Under the pieces are notes generated by a model, which was given only the letters and a program-made list of their open reading frames with translations, was not told the origin of the DNA and made no database searches. A program made the translations under genes and the position numbers. Below are positions 44,061 to 54,116 of a stretch of DNA of 64,000 nucleotides, in pieces. Every line of letters begins with the position of its first letter. Positions within the stretch are counted from its first letter, which is position 1. Origin of the DNA: Hysterangium stoloniferum (lineage: Eukaryota > Basidiomycota > Agaricomycetes > Hysterangiales > Hysterangiaceae); assembly GCA_015178975.1 (NCBI GenBank), contig WHVD01000082.1, positions 248,001 through 312,000 on the forward strand, read 5' to 3'.

Positions 44061-44159
44061 CCATCATCTAGTCATAGCGTCAGGTTTTCCACCAAGGTGG
44101 CTGGGACGGAAGTGGATGACCATATTGAAGGCAGAAAGGTATTCGGAGAAGGGCCAGGT

Positions 44160-45345
44160 GATGGCATTTTTGGAATCTGAAGTTTCCAAAAGTTCGGAGA
44201 GATTAGAAAATCTGGAAATCTGAAATTGAGCTGAAACATTGGTGCCAAAAGACCAAGTATGCTAAAATGGTTGGAATGGCACAAAAGGCCATATATGCTA
44301 AAAAGCCGAGATAAAAACAATCATGGCAAGAAGGAAAACTCAACAAAGAGTTAAAATTCAGAGAGTCTGAGGTTTCTGGAAAGTCCAAGGGTTCTGGAAA
44401 ATTTGAGGATTTTTGACAGTCCAAGAAATTCTGAAAATCCAAAGGTTCTGGAAAGTCCAAGGATTCTGGAAGGTCCAAAAATTCACAGAATTTGAAGTCG
44501 GACAAAAGGGCTGAAAAGGCCGGAAGAAAGGCCAGGGATCCAAAAGGCTAGGATTGCCCAAGGGCCAAAGTTTGCCTGAAAAGGCTGGATTAAACTGATT
44601 TTTGGCAAGCAAACACTCAACAGATAATTGGGAATGGAAAGGTCCAAGGATTCCAGAAAGTCTGGAAATCTGAGGAATCCGAAGTTAAGTGAAAGTGTTG
44701 AACATGCCGAAAACAGCCATAAATGCCTAAAGGGCAGAATATGCCAAAAGGCTTGAGGTGCCCAAAAGGGCCGAGGGTTGCCTGAAGGCCAAGAGTGCCA
44801 AAAGAGGCCAGGGGTGCCCGAGAAAAGGGCTGAGGGTTGCCCGAAGGCCAAAAGTGCCTGAAAGGCTGGATTAACTGATCTCAGCAAACAATTACTCACC
44901 AAACAGGTAGGATCTAAAGGGTCTGGAAAATCCAGAAAGTCCAGAAGTCCGAAGAATTGAAAAGTTCCAAAGGTTCCGAGGGTTCTGGAAAGTTTGGAAG
45001 AAACCATGGAATCCGAGTTTAAGTGAGAGAGTGGGAAGCAAAAAGACCAGAGATGCCAAAAAGGCCAGGCCCAGAAGGGCCATGGCCCAAAGGCCAGAGA
45101 TGCCTGAAAACCCAGATTAAACTGATCTTCACGAGCATATACTCAACAGGTAATTGAAATCTGAATGGTCCAAAGATTCCAGAAAGTCTGAAAATCCAAG
45201 GAATCTGAAGAATCCAAAGTTCACTGAAAGAGTAGAACATGCCAAAGGGACCAGAGGTACCAAAAGGCCAGAAATGCCCAGAAAGGCAAAGGGTTGCCCG
45301 AAGGCCAGAGATGTCTGAAAATATTCAGAGCAGACCAATACAGTC
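44160..45345. repeat. Tandem array of about 250-280-bp units in chromovirus B
   Basis: Units begin near 44587, 44868 and 45113 with GGATTAAACTGAT-like text. They carry AGTCTGGAAATC/TCCGAAG and CAAAAGGCC stretches and are themselves built of TCCAAAGGTTCTGGAAAG-like short repeats. A partial unit precedes them from 44160. This block occupies the place of gag to RNase H. Frames through it give repetitive Pro/Phe/Leu peptides and are not counted as genes. Confidence 0.65.
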
Positions 45346-46170
45346 AAATAAGAGGCATTGGAAGTTTCAGAAAATTTACTGCTCAATACCTGGAAATCAA
45401 CGGATTATAGTGGGTGAGACAGTGGTATCCTAGAAATAATCAAGAAACTCATACTGCTAGTCAAAGGGGTGATGTCCAGATTTGTTTCACAAGTGAAACA
45501 AATAAATGCTCCTCAGAGAAACTGGAAAGTCTGGAGAGTCATTGTAGGAATCAATGCAGAGGTTGAGAGGAATCCAAATAGTCAGAAAATAGTCAGAGAA
45601 TGGGTCTGAAGGTAGTGACATGACAAGGAACATGCATGGGACAGCATGGACCAAAGGGTAGGTTGAAAAGGGTCCAAACAAAAGTTCGGAAAAGGGGCCA
45701 GAAACCAGAAAAGTCTGAAGGTGAGGCAAAGAACAAGGGTAAGCAAGGCGATATCGATTTGGAGTTATGAGCAATGGTTTAGGAAGGTATATCTGTAAAG
45801 AAAACCAAGTACTAGGTGGCCAACACATTGTGAACTTGAATCCATAATATACCATCAAGGTAAATGGCAGACATAGTGAATTTCTGGAAGCCGATGGATT
45901 CCGAGGGTATGGTGACTAGTGGTAAATTAGTCCATTCGGAATATCCGGAAATAATCGGGAGCCGAGAAAACCAGGGGCAGGACAAAACAAGGATCAGAGC
46001 AGGGCAAAATGAGTGGAATCTGAGTAAAACAGGATCAGCTTTGGCCCTTTGCATCTGGAAATCAGAGTGATGTCTGAAAACACAAAAGGGTTCTGTAAAG
46101 GATAAGTAATGTGATGCCAATGTGGAGTGATGAAGAAATGAATAGACATAAGGACGGGTTTGCGAGTAGA
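45346..46170. other. Unassigned interior of chromovirus B
   Basis: This 5'-proximal interior should hold the gag start in coding sense. No capsid or zinc knuckle text is visible on either strand. Low-complexity AGGTTCGGAAAAGG-like wording continues. Confidence 0.45.
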
Positions 46171-46181
46171 AATCAGAATAT
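46171..46181 (-). promoter_or_regulatory. Primer binding site for self-priming (chromovirus B)
   Basis: In coding sense the 5' LTR is followed by GT and then ATATTCTGATT. This is the exact 11-nt reverse complement of AATCAGAATAT in the LTR (46747-46737). The spacing and length are the same as in element A, although the sequence differs. Confidence 0.75.
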
Positions 46182-46183
46182 AC

Positions 46184-47185
46184 TGTTAAGAACAGAAACT
46201 GAGGGATGTCAGTAGACCGACGGGGACTGATCAGAAGGACTTGGCTTCAGCTTATGTGCTGCACCCTTGCAAGTTACCGTCAGGTGTCCTTAAATTTCGG
46301 GCAGGCGGAAACTAGTCCTGTCGAGTAAACCTCTCGGTAAACTACCGATTGGAAACCGAAGGATAAGTCGAGGGTCGGGCTGAGGGGTCAGAGATCAAGA
46401 GTTGGAGACTGACAGAGTTGGAGACTGACAGAGTTGGAGACTGACAGAGTTGGAGACTGACAGAGTTGGAGACTGACAGAGTTGGAGACTGACAGAGTTG
46501 GAGACTGACAGAGTCGGAGACTGAGAGTCAGAGACTGAGAGTCAGAGACTGAGAGTCGGAGACTGAGAGTCAGAGACTGAGAGTCAGAGACTGAGAGTTG
46601 GAGACTGAGAGTCGGAGATTAGAGGTTGAAGGTGTAAATGTAGGTTGAATTGTAAATTGGATGGAGTTGGAACATGGTGGTCATGAATAGATAATGGAGT
46701 CGGAAATTAGAGGGGTATCTAAGTTGATCTAAGTTGATATTCTGATTGTCTAGTAGTTACATTACAGTGGGTTTATATATGAGTTATTGATGTCTAGAAA
46801 CTACTAACTAAGGGAAGAGTGGAAACACTATTTAACAAATAGACTTGACTAGAAACCGGAAGGTTATGATAAGATCAGAAGCCGAGATTTAGCTGAGAGC
46901 GGGATTATGAGAAAAGGGAATAGTCCATGGGCTACAAGTATATATGGGCATATGTGAAACATAGAGTAAAACAGATCATCATAATGAAAAGGGACGTATC
47001 AAAGCATAACCAGATGGTACAAGTGTATTTTGACAGGGGCATAAATGGGGTTTGATTGCCATGAAGGTATACATCAGTGTCGGTGTTCTGAAGGTTGCCG
47101 AAATGATGACTTGATCAATAACTTGGAACATCGATAGACAGTAGTATTCTCAGAGACCGACACAGGTTACAACACGGTCGTAACA
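46184..47185 (-). repeat. 5' LTR of chromovirus B
   Basis: Same family and order as the 3' LTR, but about 126 bp longer because the GAGTTGGAGACTGACA minisatellite at 46390-46620 has expanded to roughly 14 units. The leader start complement is at 46737-46747. Confidence 0.85.
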
Positions 47186-47566
47186 TCTATATCTAATCTT
47201 TTGACCTATTTATAAATATTTTCACTGTTTGAGAAATAGTATAAAATATATATAAACTAGCTAGAATCAAAGTTGAATCTATGTAGTTTTGGAATCAGTG
47301 AATTGTTATTCATATTTTAGTAATTAATTTCACAGAAAATGGACAGCTTGCAAAAAGCAGCTCTCAAAACCTTCTTTGCTAAGTAGGGTGCATATATTCA
47401 AGTAAACTCTTGACTTCAGGGGTCTAAGTCTATTCAGGCTACCACTAATTAATATCAAATACTTAAATTATTTTACCTTGCAGTCAATTGAGTATTTGCA
47501 CACTTTGATAGAGCATTGGACTCCTTTTTCCAGAAAATAGTATTAAAATAAGGCTAATACATCACA

Positions 47567-47886
47567 TGGGGTGCCATGAGCAGTGATATGATGAGCAGGG
47601 GTACCAATAGTGAGAGGCTGGAGGGTTACAAGACTAAAACAGGTTGTGGGTCCATAGCTCCTGTAGGTCACCTCACACTGAAAAGGTCAAGTGCACCATC
47701 TTATCTGGAGGTTCCCACAGATTATTGGCCTTCTTCCTCAAGGCCTTGGGGGTCAGTGGAAATCACCTGGAAGTACACCTTTGAACAAGCCTTTCCAGCC
47801 CCCTCACCCAAGGAAGAAGCTTGAAAGCACTGCAAAAAGGAGCAGTGTGACACCAAAAGTCAACAAGAGTTTAAAGAGCTGCAAAG
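47567..47886 (+). other. Unrecognised open stretch ahead of LTR F2
   Basis: A plus frame (47576-47824, SDMMSRGTNSERLEGYKTKT) and an overlapping one to 47909 have a protein-like look, but neither is recognised. A basic stretch also follows LTR F2 (48690-48960), so an unknown gene may have been split by F2. No continuous frame could be shown. Confidence 0.25.
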
Positions 47887-48685
47887 TGTTAAGAGCTGGT
47901 CAGGCTTAATGGAGGGTTTCTGGAGAAACCCACAGATGTTCCAATAGGACTTGGCTTCAGTATATAGGCTGCACCCTCATGAGATCATTATGTCCAATTT
48001 CACACAAGCGGACAGGAAACCCAGGGAATCTGGGAGCAGGTGATGGTTGAGAGGTCAGAGAGTTGATGTAGGAAACTCATGGAGGTTGATAGGTTGGAGG
48101 TCAAGCAGTTGAATAGTCAGAGGTCAAGTGGTTGACAAGTCAGAGCCCATGGGCTCCAATGAGATTGATAACAGTGTGTTTCAAAGAGAGGGGTGGAGAT
48201 ATAGAACAGAATAAATACTGAGATTACTGGGGAAATCTAAACTGATGTTCTGACTGGATTGTATGTACAACATTAGCTAGACTATATAGACTGTGGAATG
48301 TATGTAATACCAAATCTGATAATAATGAAAGCCTAAATGAGTAATCATGAATTGGAAAAGTAAACATTAAACTTGGTGTTAGGGACAGAATGGAATGGAG
48401 GTGGAGTGCAAAACATAACAGATCCTTTGACCATAATGGGAACAGGGCTCAGGTTAGAGAGCTGACAGGTAGTCTGGGCAGAGTCTGGTGACTGGTGTGT
48501 GGGACAGAGTCGGAGCTAGACATTTGACATGCACAGGTCCCAGTGGAGTCCAATGACTGGTGGTCAGGCATAGACAATGTGACATCCAGGTTCTGGCAGG
48601 TTGTCCAGTTAATGATAACTTGGTACAGAGAGCCAGGTGCATCTAGGGTGGGGTCCAGAGCCCAGCGGATTTTCTGGTCATAACA
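47887..48685 (-). mobile_element. Solo LTR family F copy 2
   Basis: 799 bp, TGTTAAGAGCTGG to GGTCATAACA, aligned along its length with the other F copies (GGACTTGGCTTCAG near 47949). The flanking 5-mers CAAAG and AAAAG differ by one base, consistent with an aged target duplication. Confidence 0.75.
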
Positions 48686-49196
48686 AAAAGGAAAAGGAGG
48701 GAGGAATTTTTGGAAGAACAAAAGGTGAGAGGAGCATGAGTAGGTGTACTATCAAAGTCACAGAGGAGGAAGAGGAGAGAATTTGAGAGGGTCATGTTAC
48801 AACCACAACCATAACTGTCCTTCCCCCCACTGGATGAAAATGGGCTGACTTTGCTGAAATGGATGAGAGTGATGGTGGAATGCCCTGCATATGCACAATG
48901 GGAGTTAAAGGTTGGAAGGAGAAAGATGGTATAATGTTCTATGACTGGGAGTTAGTCAGACAGGAAGGTTGTCCATAATTACTATAATATCATGTTTATT
49001 AGTAAAATTTATATTTCTACAAAACATCATCTTTAAATAGCAGTATCTATTCTGAGACTATTATATTGTTAACCACCAACCATGAGAAACAATTCTCCAT
49101 ATTATATCCTAAACAATTCAGAGTCAATTAATAGAACCTATTGTATATAGTTTTCCAAGTTACATAAATACTTGCTAATACTTTTGAAATAAATTG

Positions 49197-49672
49197 CCTT
49201 GGCTCAGATGGGAGGAAGTGGGCATGGAAAAAGACTGGGGAAGGCCTGAATGAGAGGCTTGTTCAAAGAACAGGGACGTTTGGTGGAGGGTCTGTCATGG
49301 TTTGGGGGTGCTTCATGTTGGAGGGTGTGGGATATGCCACTACCCTGCTAAAATCATCTTTCAGCAGGACAATGATCCAAAGAACACCTGCAAAAAGGCA
49401 AAGGATTGGTTTAAAAAGCATAGAATGACTGTCCTACCATGGCCTGCACAGCCCCCAGACCTCAATCCAATTGAGCATCTATGGGATTACTTGAAGAGAA
49501 AGCTGGGACAGTATGCCATGGCACCAAGTGGGATTCTGGAGTTGTGGGAGAGGATAGAGAAGGAGTGGGAAGATAGACCAGCTTCTGAGTGTCAGAGGTT
49601 AATTGAAAGCATTTCAAGAAGGATTGAGGCAGTAATAAAGGCCAAGGGAGGGTATATGTACCAAGTATTAAA
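49197..49672 (+). pseudogene. Tc1-type transposase of element D, partial
   Basis: Reads LGSDGRKWAWKKTGEGLNER and GGSVMVWGCFMLEGVGYA. After an internal deletion and shift it continues with IIFQQDNDPKNTCKKAKDWF, PDLNPIEHLWDYLKRKLGQY and SRRIEAVIKAKGGYMYQVL. The second Asp and Glu of the triad are present. The N-terminal DNA-binding region and first Asp are missing. Confidence 0.85.
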
Positions 49673-49813
49673 ATGTAGTATATATTGTATGATAATCATC
49701 AGCAACAAAACCATTTCAATGAGCAGGCCTGACTAAACTATTTTTAGCATGCCTGAAAATGGATATTATGTAATTATATTCTAGACCATGATTCTACACA
49801 TGTTTAGCTATAT

Positions 49814-50632
49814 TGTTAGGATACATACACAGGGCGGGTCTCCAGAGAAACCCGCGGGATATCCGGTAGGACTTGGCTTCAGCTTATAGGCTGTGCCCTT
49901 GCTAGATTGTGTTGTCCAATTTTGAACAGGTGGACGGGGATCCCAGGGAGTCTGGGTGGGGTTCGTGGGTCATAGGTTGTAGGTCGGAGGTCGTGAGTCG
50001 TGAGTTGAGATAGTCGAGAGAGATAGATGCGCCAGAGCCCGTGGGCTCCGACTAGTGTGAGCGGTCTGATAAGAGTAGGCTTTTAGAGCAGAAAATATAT
50101 TAGATTACTGGGGGGAATCTAAGCTAATTTTCTGACTGGATTGTATGTACAACATCTGCCAGTTTATATAGACCGTGGAGTGAATAACATACCAAATCCA
50201 GTAAAGATGAAATGAAACTAACAAAACATAAAACGGGAATAGTAAACACCAAGTTTGGGGTTAGGAACGGGACAGCACGGAGCGGAGTCCGAATCATGAC
50301 AAAGCATAACCCATAACGGGAAACAGAGTGGGAGCAGAGTCCTAAATTGTGACAGGTCATTTAACTAAAATGGGAACGGGGCTCAATTAGAGCGGTGACA
50401 GGATTCTGAGTGGGGACCGGTGACTAATGCGTGGGATGAAGACGGACATAGACAGAGATGGAGTCCAGGGCAAGTCCGGTAACTGATATGTGTCGTAATG
50501 AGGTCGAACGTAATGAGTCTTGACGTATGGAGTCCAGGCGGGAGATCCTATAAACAGACAATTGGTGCTTGTAGCGTGTGGGGGTGTACGGGTTAGTGCC
50601 CGGAGTCCGGCGGGATTTGTCCGGTCATAACA
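49814..50632 (-). mobile_element. Solo LTR family F copy 3
   Basis: 819 bp, TGTTAGGATACATAC to GGTCATAACA. The exact 5-bp duplication TATAT lies at 49809-49813 and 50633-50637. It is nested in the Tc1 element D. Confidence 0.9.
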
Positions 50633-50738
50633 TATATACTGTATTTTCTTTTGAGATTTGTTGCTATTTTTTCTCCTCTGGTAGCAGCCTGCCAATATGC
50701 AAATGCCAAACATTGAAAAGGTTTTGTGAGTCACTGTA

Positions 50739-50998
50739 TCTAGCTGGCCAGAGGTGATTTGATGCATGACCCTCCTTTGGTCAGCAGGAGAAAGCTTGGA
50801 TGGACATCCTCCTTTCAAGTTTTCTTTGTCTATCTCTATCTCCTGAGCAATTCTACTGATAGTAGACTTGCTAAGACCTGTTGTAGAGGCTACATTCCTA
50901 TTGAAGAGTCCATTTTGTAGGAGGGAGATGGCTTGTTCTCTTTTGAGATGGGAAATAGCTTTCATGATAAGAATGATAGTTAAAATGTGACATTTCAT
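50739..50998 (-). pseudogene. Tc1-type transposase of element C, N-terminus only
   Basis: About 85 residues: KREQAISLLQNGLFNRNVAS, TGLSKSTISRIAQEIEI and GGCPSKLSPADQRRVMHQIT. This is the helix-turn-helix DNA-binding region. The frame runs into the right end of element D at a TA. Confidence 0.8.
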
Positions 50999-51311
50999 GT
51001 CACATATTAGTTAGAACATCAAATATATGTCACATGATCTTTCCTGTAATTTTTCTAGCCCTCTAGAATATAATATAATATAATGAAATGTGTGAAAAGA
51101 GAGGTTGCAAAACTGTCCCAATGATTGGTCATTTTTAAATATTCACTATCACACCAATATCCATCTATATTATGTAATATTTGGGTATATCAAAGCTAGT
51201 ATGCTAAGGTATATGTGAGAATAATTTCACCATTTTAGAAAGTTTATTTGGTAGGTTATAAAGCATTTATTGAGAATTACCAAAACATTGGGACAGTTTT
51301 GGAAGCCACTG
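50739..51311 (-). mobile_element. Tc1/mariner element C remnant
   Basis: The right end GGGACAGTTTTGGAAGCCACTG is followed by TA at 51312-51313. The inner inverted site CAAAACTGTCCCAATG at 51108-51123 pairs with the outer one at 51286-51301. The transposase gene starts in minus sense at about 50998 and is cut by the insertion of element D at 50738. Confidence 0.75.
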
Positions 51312-51312
51312 T

Positions 51313-53177
51313 ACATACTTGTAACCCATGGACTACTTCCTTTTCTCATAATTCCACTCTCAGTTAAATCACGGCCTCTGAACGTATTGTAACCTTCTGG
51401 TTTTTAGTCAAGTTTATTTATCGGTAATGTTTCTGCTCTTCTGTTATGTATTTTTAGCTTTTTCCAATTTTTAACCAATCTCCCCCAACAAATTGGTAAA
51501 AACAAGTCTAAATGTACTTATATTGCGACAAAATTCTTGTACAATAGTCTCTTGAAATTAACCTGATTTTTACAATTTTTTTCATATTTTTTTCATTTAT
51601 TTTGGGAGAGCTATCGAATTTCTACTGTTTATTCTTTTTTATCTAAATATCTTCTTTAAGTCGGCCATCTGGCACTTATTGTGCAATGCGCGGGAACATT
51701 TGTCACAACAGCTGACATTTGTCACAACAAGTGACTGTCATCACAAAATGCGACAACTTGTCACAAACACGAAGTAGTGTGACATGCACGGGAAAATTAA
51801 GGAATCAGCACATGCGCACGAAAATCAGCAACTTCACGACACACGAGAACATTACATCAGTATATATGCTACAATGGAAAGTAGTAGAAACTCCTGGAAT
51901 ATTCCAGCAGATTCTAGGTAAAATAGCTAAAAATAGGTAAAACAAGTAGCTAGAACATTCTCCCATGTCTCAGATTTTACTGTATATAAGGAGCTCTGCT
52001 CCACCACTGAAATATAACTCATTTTAACCATCTTAACAAGCCACATCAGTGTGCCACTGCATCAGCAGTTATATTCCACCCCTAGTTGGGCTATTGGACA
52101 AATATATATAAACACTTAGTCACCTCTAGTTGAGCTTCTGACAAACAATCTTGTTCCCTTTTTGCCACCTCTTAATTGCTATCCTTTATTACTAATCCAC
52201 CTCTAGTTGAGTTGTTGGTTATAAATTAAAGTAATAAATATTTTAGGTTATATTGAGATTAGGAATACATATATTCTAATTTCTACCCAGTTTTTGGCAT
52301 AAATAAATACTGACAATATTCTTGCAGAATCCTCAAGACTACATTAAGATCCTGATAAGTTAGTATCACAGTAGACCTTGTAGGTTAGTGTAAATAAAGC
52401 ATATATTAGCCAAATAGTGTTTTATTCTATATCTAATCTTTTGACCTGTTTATAAATATTTTTACTGTTTGATAAATAGTATAAAATATATATAAACTAG
52501 CTAGAATTGAAGTTAAATCTAGCTTCGGAATCAGTGAATTGTTATTCATATTTTAGTAGTTGTTTTCACAGAAAAAGAACAGCTTGCAAAAGCAGCTCTC
52601 AAAACCTTCTTTGCAAAGTAGGGTGCATATATTCAAGTTAACTCTTGACTTCAGGGGTTCTAAGTCTATTTAGGCTGCCACTGATTAATATCAAATACTT
52701 AAATTATTTTACCTTGCAGTGAATTGAGTATCTGTGCATTTTGATAGAGTATTAGACTCCTTTTTTGGAAAATAGTATTAAAATAAGGCTAATACATCAC
52801 ATCTTCCATTAGTTAGTATTTTCTAGATGCCAATAACTCGTATATGAGCCCACTGTAGTTTTAGTCACTAGGCAATCAGAATATTGACTCAGAACACTCA
52901 CATACATCTCTAGAAGTCTTACTCTAAGTATCCTGCTCTCTGCCTTTGCGTGCACTCACCCACTCTCAGTCCCCGACCCCTTGGCCCAACACTCAACTTA
53001 TCCTTCAGTCCCGATCGGCTACTCACCATGAGGAACTCATTAGGACTAGTCTTCACCCACCTGAAGTTTAAGGACACCAACGGTTACTTGTGAGGGCATA
53101 GCACATAAGCTGAAGCCAAGTCCTTCCGATTGGTCCCCGTCGGCCTACCGACATTAGTCAGTTTTCAGTTCTTAACA
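51313..53177 (+). mobile_element. LTR of family B, split by a family C LTR
   Basis: Segments 51313-51441 and 52802-53177 are successive parts of one family B LTR in the orientation opposite to element B. The second part includes the CACATAAGCTGAAGCC box and ends CAGTTCTTAACA. The family C unit at 51442-52801 separates them. The 5' end is cut by the Tc1 element C. Confidence 0.8.
51442..52801. mobile_element. Family C solo LTR (or short element), intact copy
   Basis: 1360 bp, TGTTATGTATTTTT to AATACATCACA, flanked by the exact 5-bp duplication TCTTC (51437-51441 and 52802-52806). The interior contains TATATAAGGAGCTC near 51984, likely a promoter. No ORF of note. This copy defines the boundaries of the family seen in pieces at 1-345 and 36660-47566. 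Confidence 0.85.
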
Positions 53178-53660
53178 CATATTGTTTGCTGTAGAATTAA
53201 TATTTAATCAAATTCAGTTGATTAGGTATCACTCTGAAGAATGTAAAAATATTAAGATTTATCCTATATCTGACAAAATTTAGTCAAACAATCATCTGTA
53301 GATTATTCTTTTGGAATAAATTGCACAATGGGGATTGGTACCCCAGATAGTTCTGGTTAACTCTCTAAACCAACTAAATTTAAATTATATGAAATATATT
53401 TGAAAGTTTGCTTGTATACAAGAGAATACATCATAACCCAAAGATTAAGTCATAACCCAAATAATCTTGTGTAACTATGTCATTTGTGTGTATTTTAAAA
53501 GGGCATGCATATTTTAAAGATGAAATTTCAGGTAGTTAAATATAAACTCATAGACTAAGTTGTCATGGCCAGAAGGAATAGTCTGACTTGGAAAATATGA
53601 GGATTATTCAGTAAAATTTTGTATATTCAATAAAGTGTGACCATCCTCCTTAGAAGGGTG
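53178..53660. other. AT-rich stretch without recognisable content
   Basis: No coding frame, repeat match to other parts of the window, or terminal structure was seen. Confidence 0.5.
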
Positions 53661-53945
53661 CGGGAAATTCATCTGGCAGGGCAGTGGGAAACATGATCTA
53701 GAGGGGCATTGGAAATACTACCCCACAGCATCACAAAATACTCCCACATGTTGCAAACAATGCTCCCATGCATGTAACAATACTCCTGTGGCATGAAGAA
53801 ATACTTCTGCGCACATGACAAAATACTCCCATGCATGCAAAAATACCTCTGCACATCACAAAATACTTCCACATTAGTCACAGAATACTCCTGCGGTGCC
53901 AATAATACTCCTGCGAGTGCACAAATACTCCCACAATTACCAAAG
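53660..53945. repeat. Short tandem repeat of about 27 bp (AAATACTCCCACATG-like)
   Basis: Around nine degenerate units containing AAATACTCC(C/T)(A/G)C with CATG-rich spacers. The minus-strand frame through it (repeated YF/MHGS text) is a repeat artefact. Confidence 0.7.
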
Positions 53946-54116
53946 CTTCTGACTTTGCTCCCACACTGACTTATAATGAAATTCAGGTGCTAATGTGCCC
54001 TCATTGGGATTTTCGGGCCTGATCAAGAAAATTCAGGTCCTCTGCACCCTCACTGGGTGCCTGCGGCACCTAAAAATGTACAACCTTACTTTCTTTGATG
54101 ATTACAACAGTAGCAC

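Larger units (their letters stand above)
40953..47185 (-). mobile_element. Chromovirus element B, internally deleted
   Basis: LTRs: 40953-41828 (876 bp) and 46184-47185 (1002 bp). The coding sense is minus (TGTTACGACC start, TTAACA end). A PBS at 46181-46171, a polypurine tract next to the left LTR (41829-41838), integrase and chromodomain remnants, then a tandem-repeat block take up the interior. Gag, protease, RT and RNase H are absent. A second copy of the PBS sequence lies outside the left LTR (40940-40950), so the left LTR is flanked on its far side by interior-type sequence. No target duplication matches. Confidence 0.85.
36655..47566. mobile_element. Copy of LTR family C split by two nested insertions
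   Basis: The pieces 36660-36950, 40702-40936 and 47187-47566 align in order with the intact copy at 51442-52801. The first gap holds LTR F1 with its own nested elements (to 40701). The second holds chromovirus B (40937-47185), which replaced about 36 bp present in the intact copy. The end AATACATCACA at 47566 matches the end of the intact copy. The left 200 bp of the family are missing or too diverged to see. Confidence 0.7.
48966..50736 (+). mobile_element. Tc1/mariner element D remnant, with solo LTR F3 inside
   Basis: The right end reads CATTGAAAAGGTTTTGTGAGTCACTG, followed by TA at 50737-50738. It is inserted in another Tc1 transposase gene. The left end is lost; the element begins with the AT-rich dispersed repeat (48966-49185). 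The transposase C-terminal half is on the plus strand. LTR F3 (49814-50632) interrupts the 3' non-coding part. Confidence 0.7.

Noticed and set aside
44072..45860. Minus-strand frames rich in Phe, Pro and Leu
   Set aside because: They follow the TCCAAGGATTCTGGAAAG-like repeats of element B and change frame with each repeat; no domain is visible.
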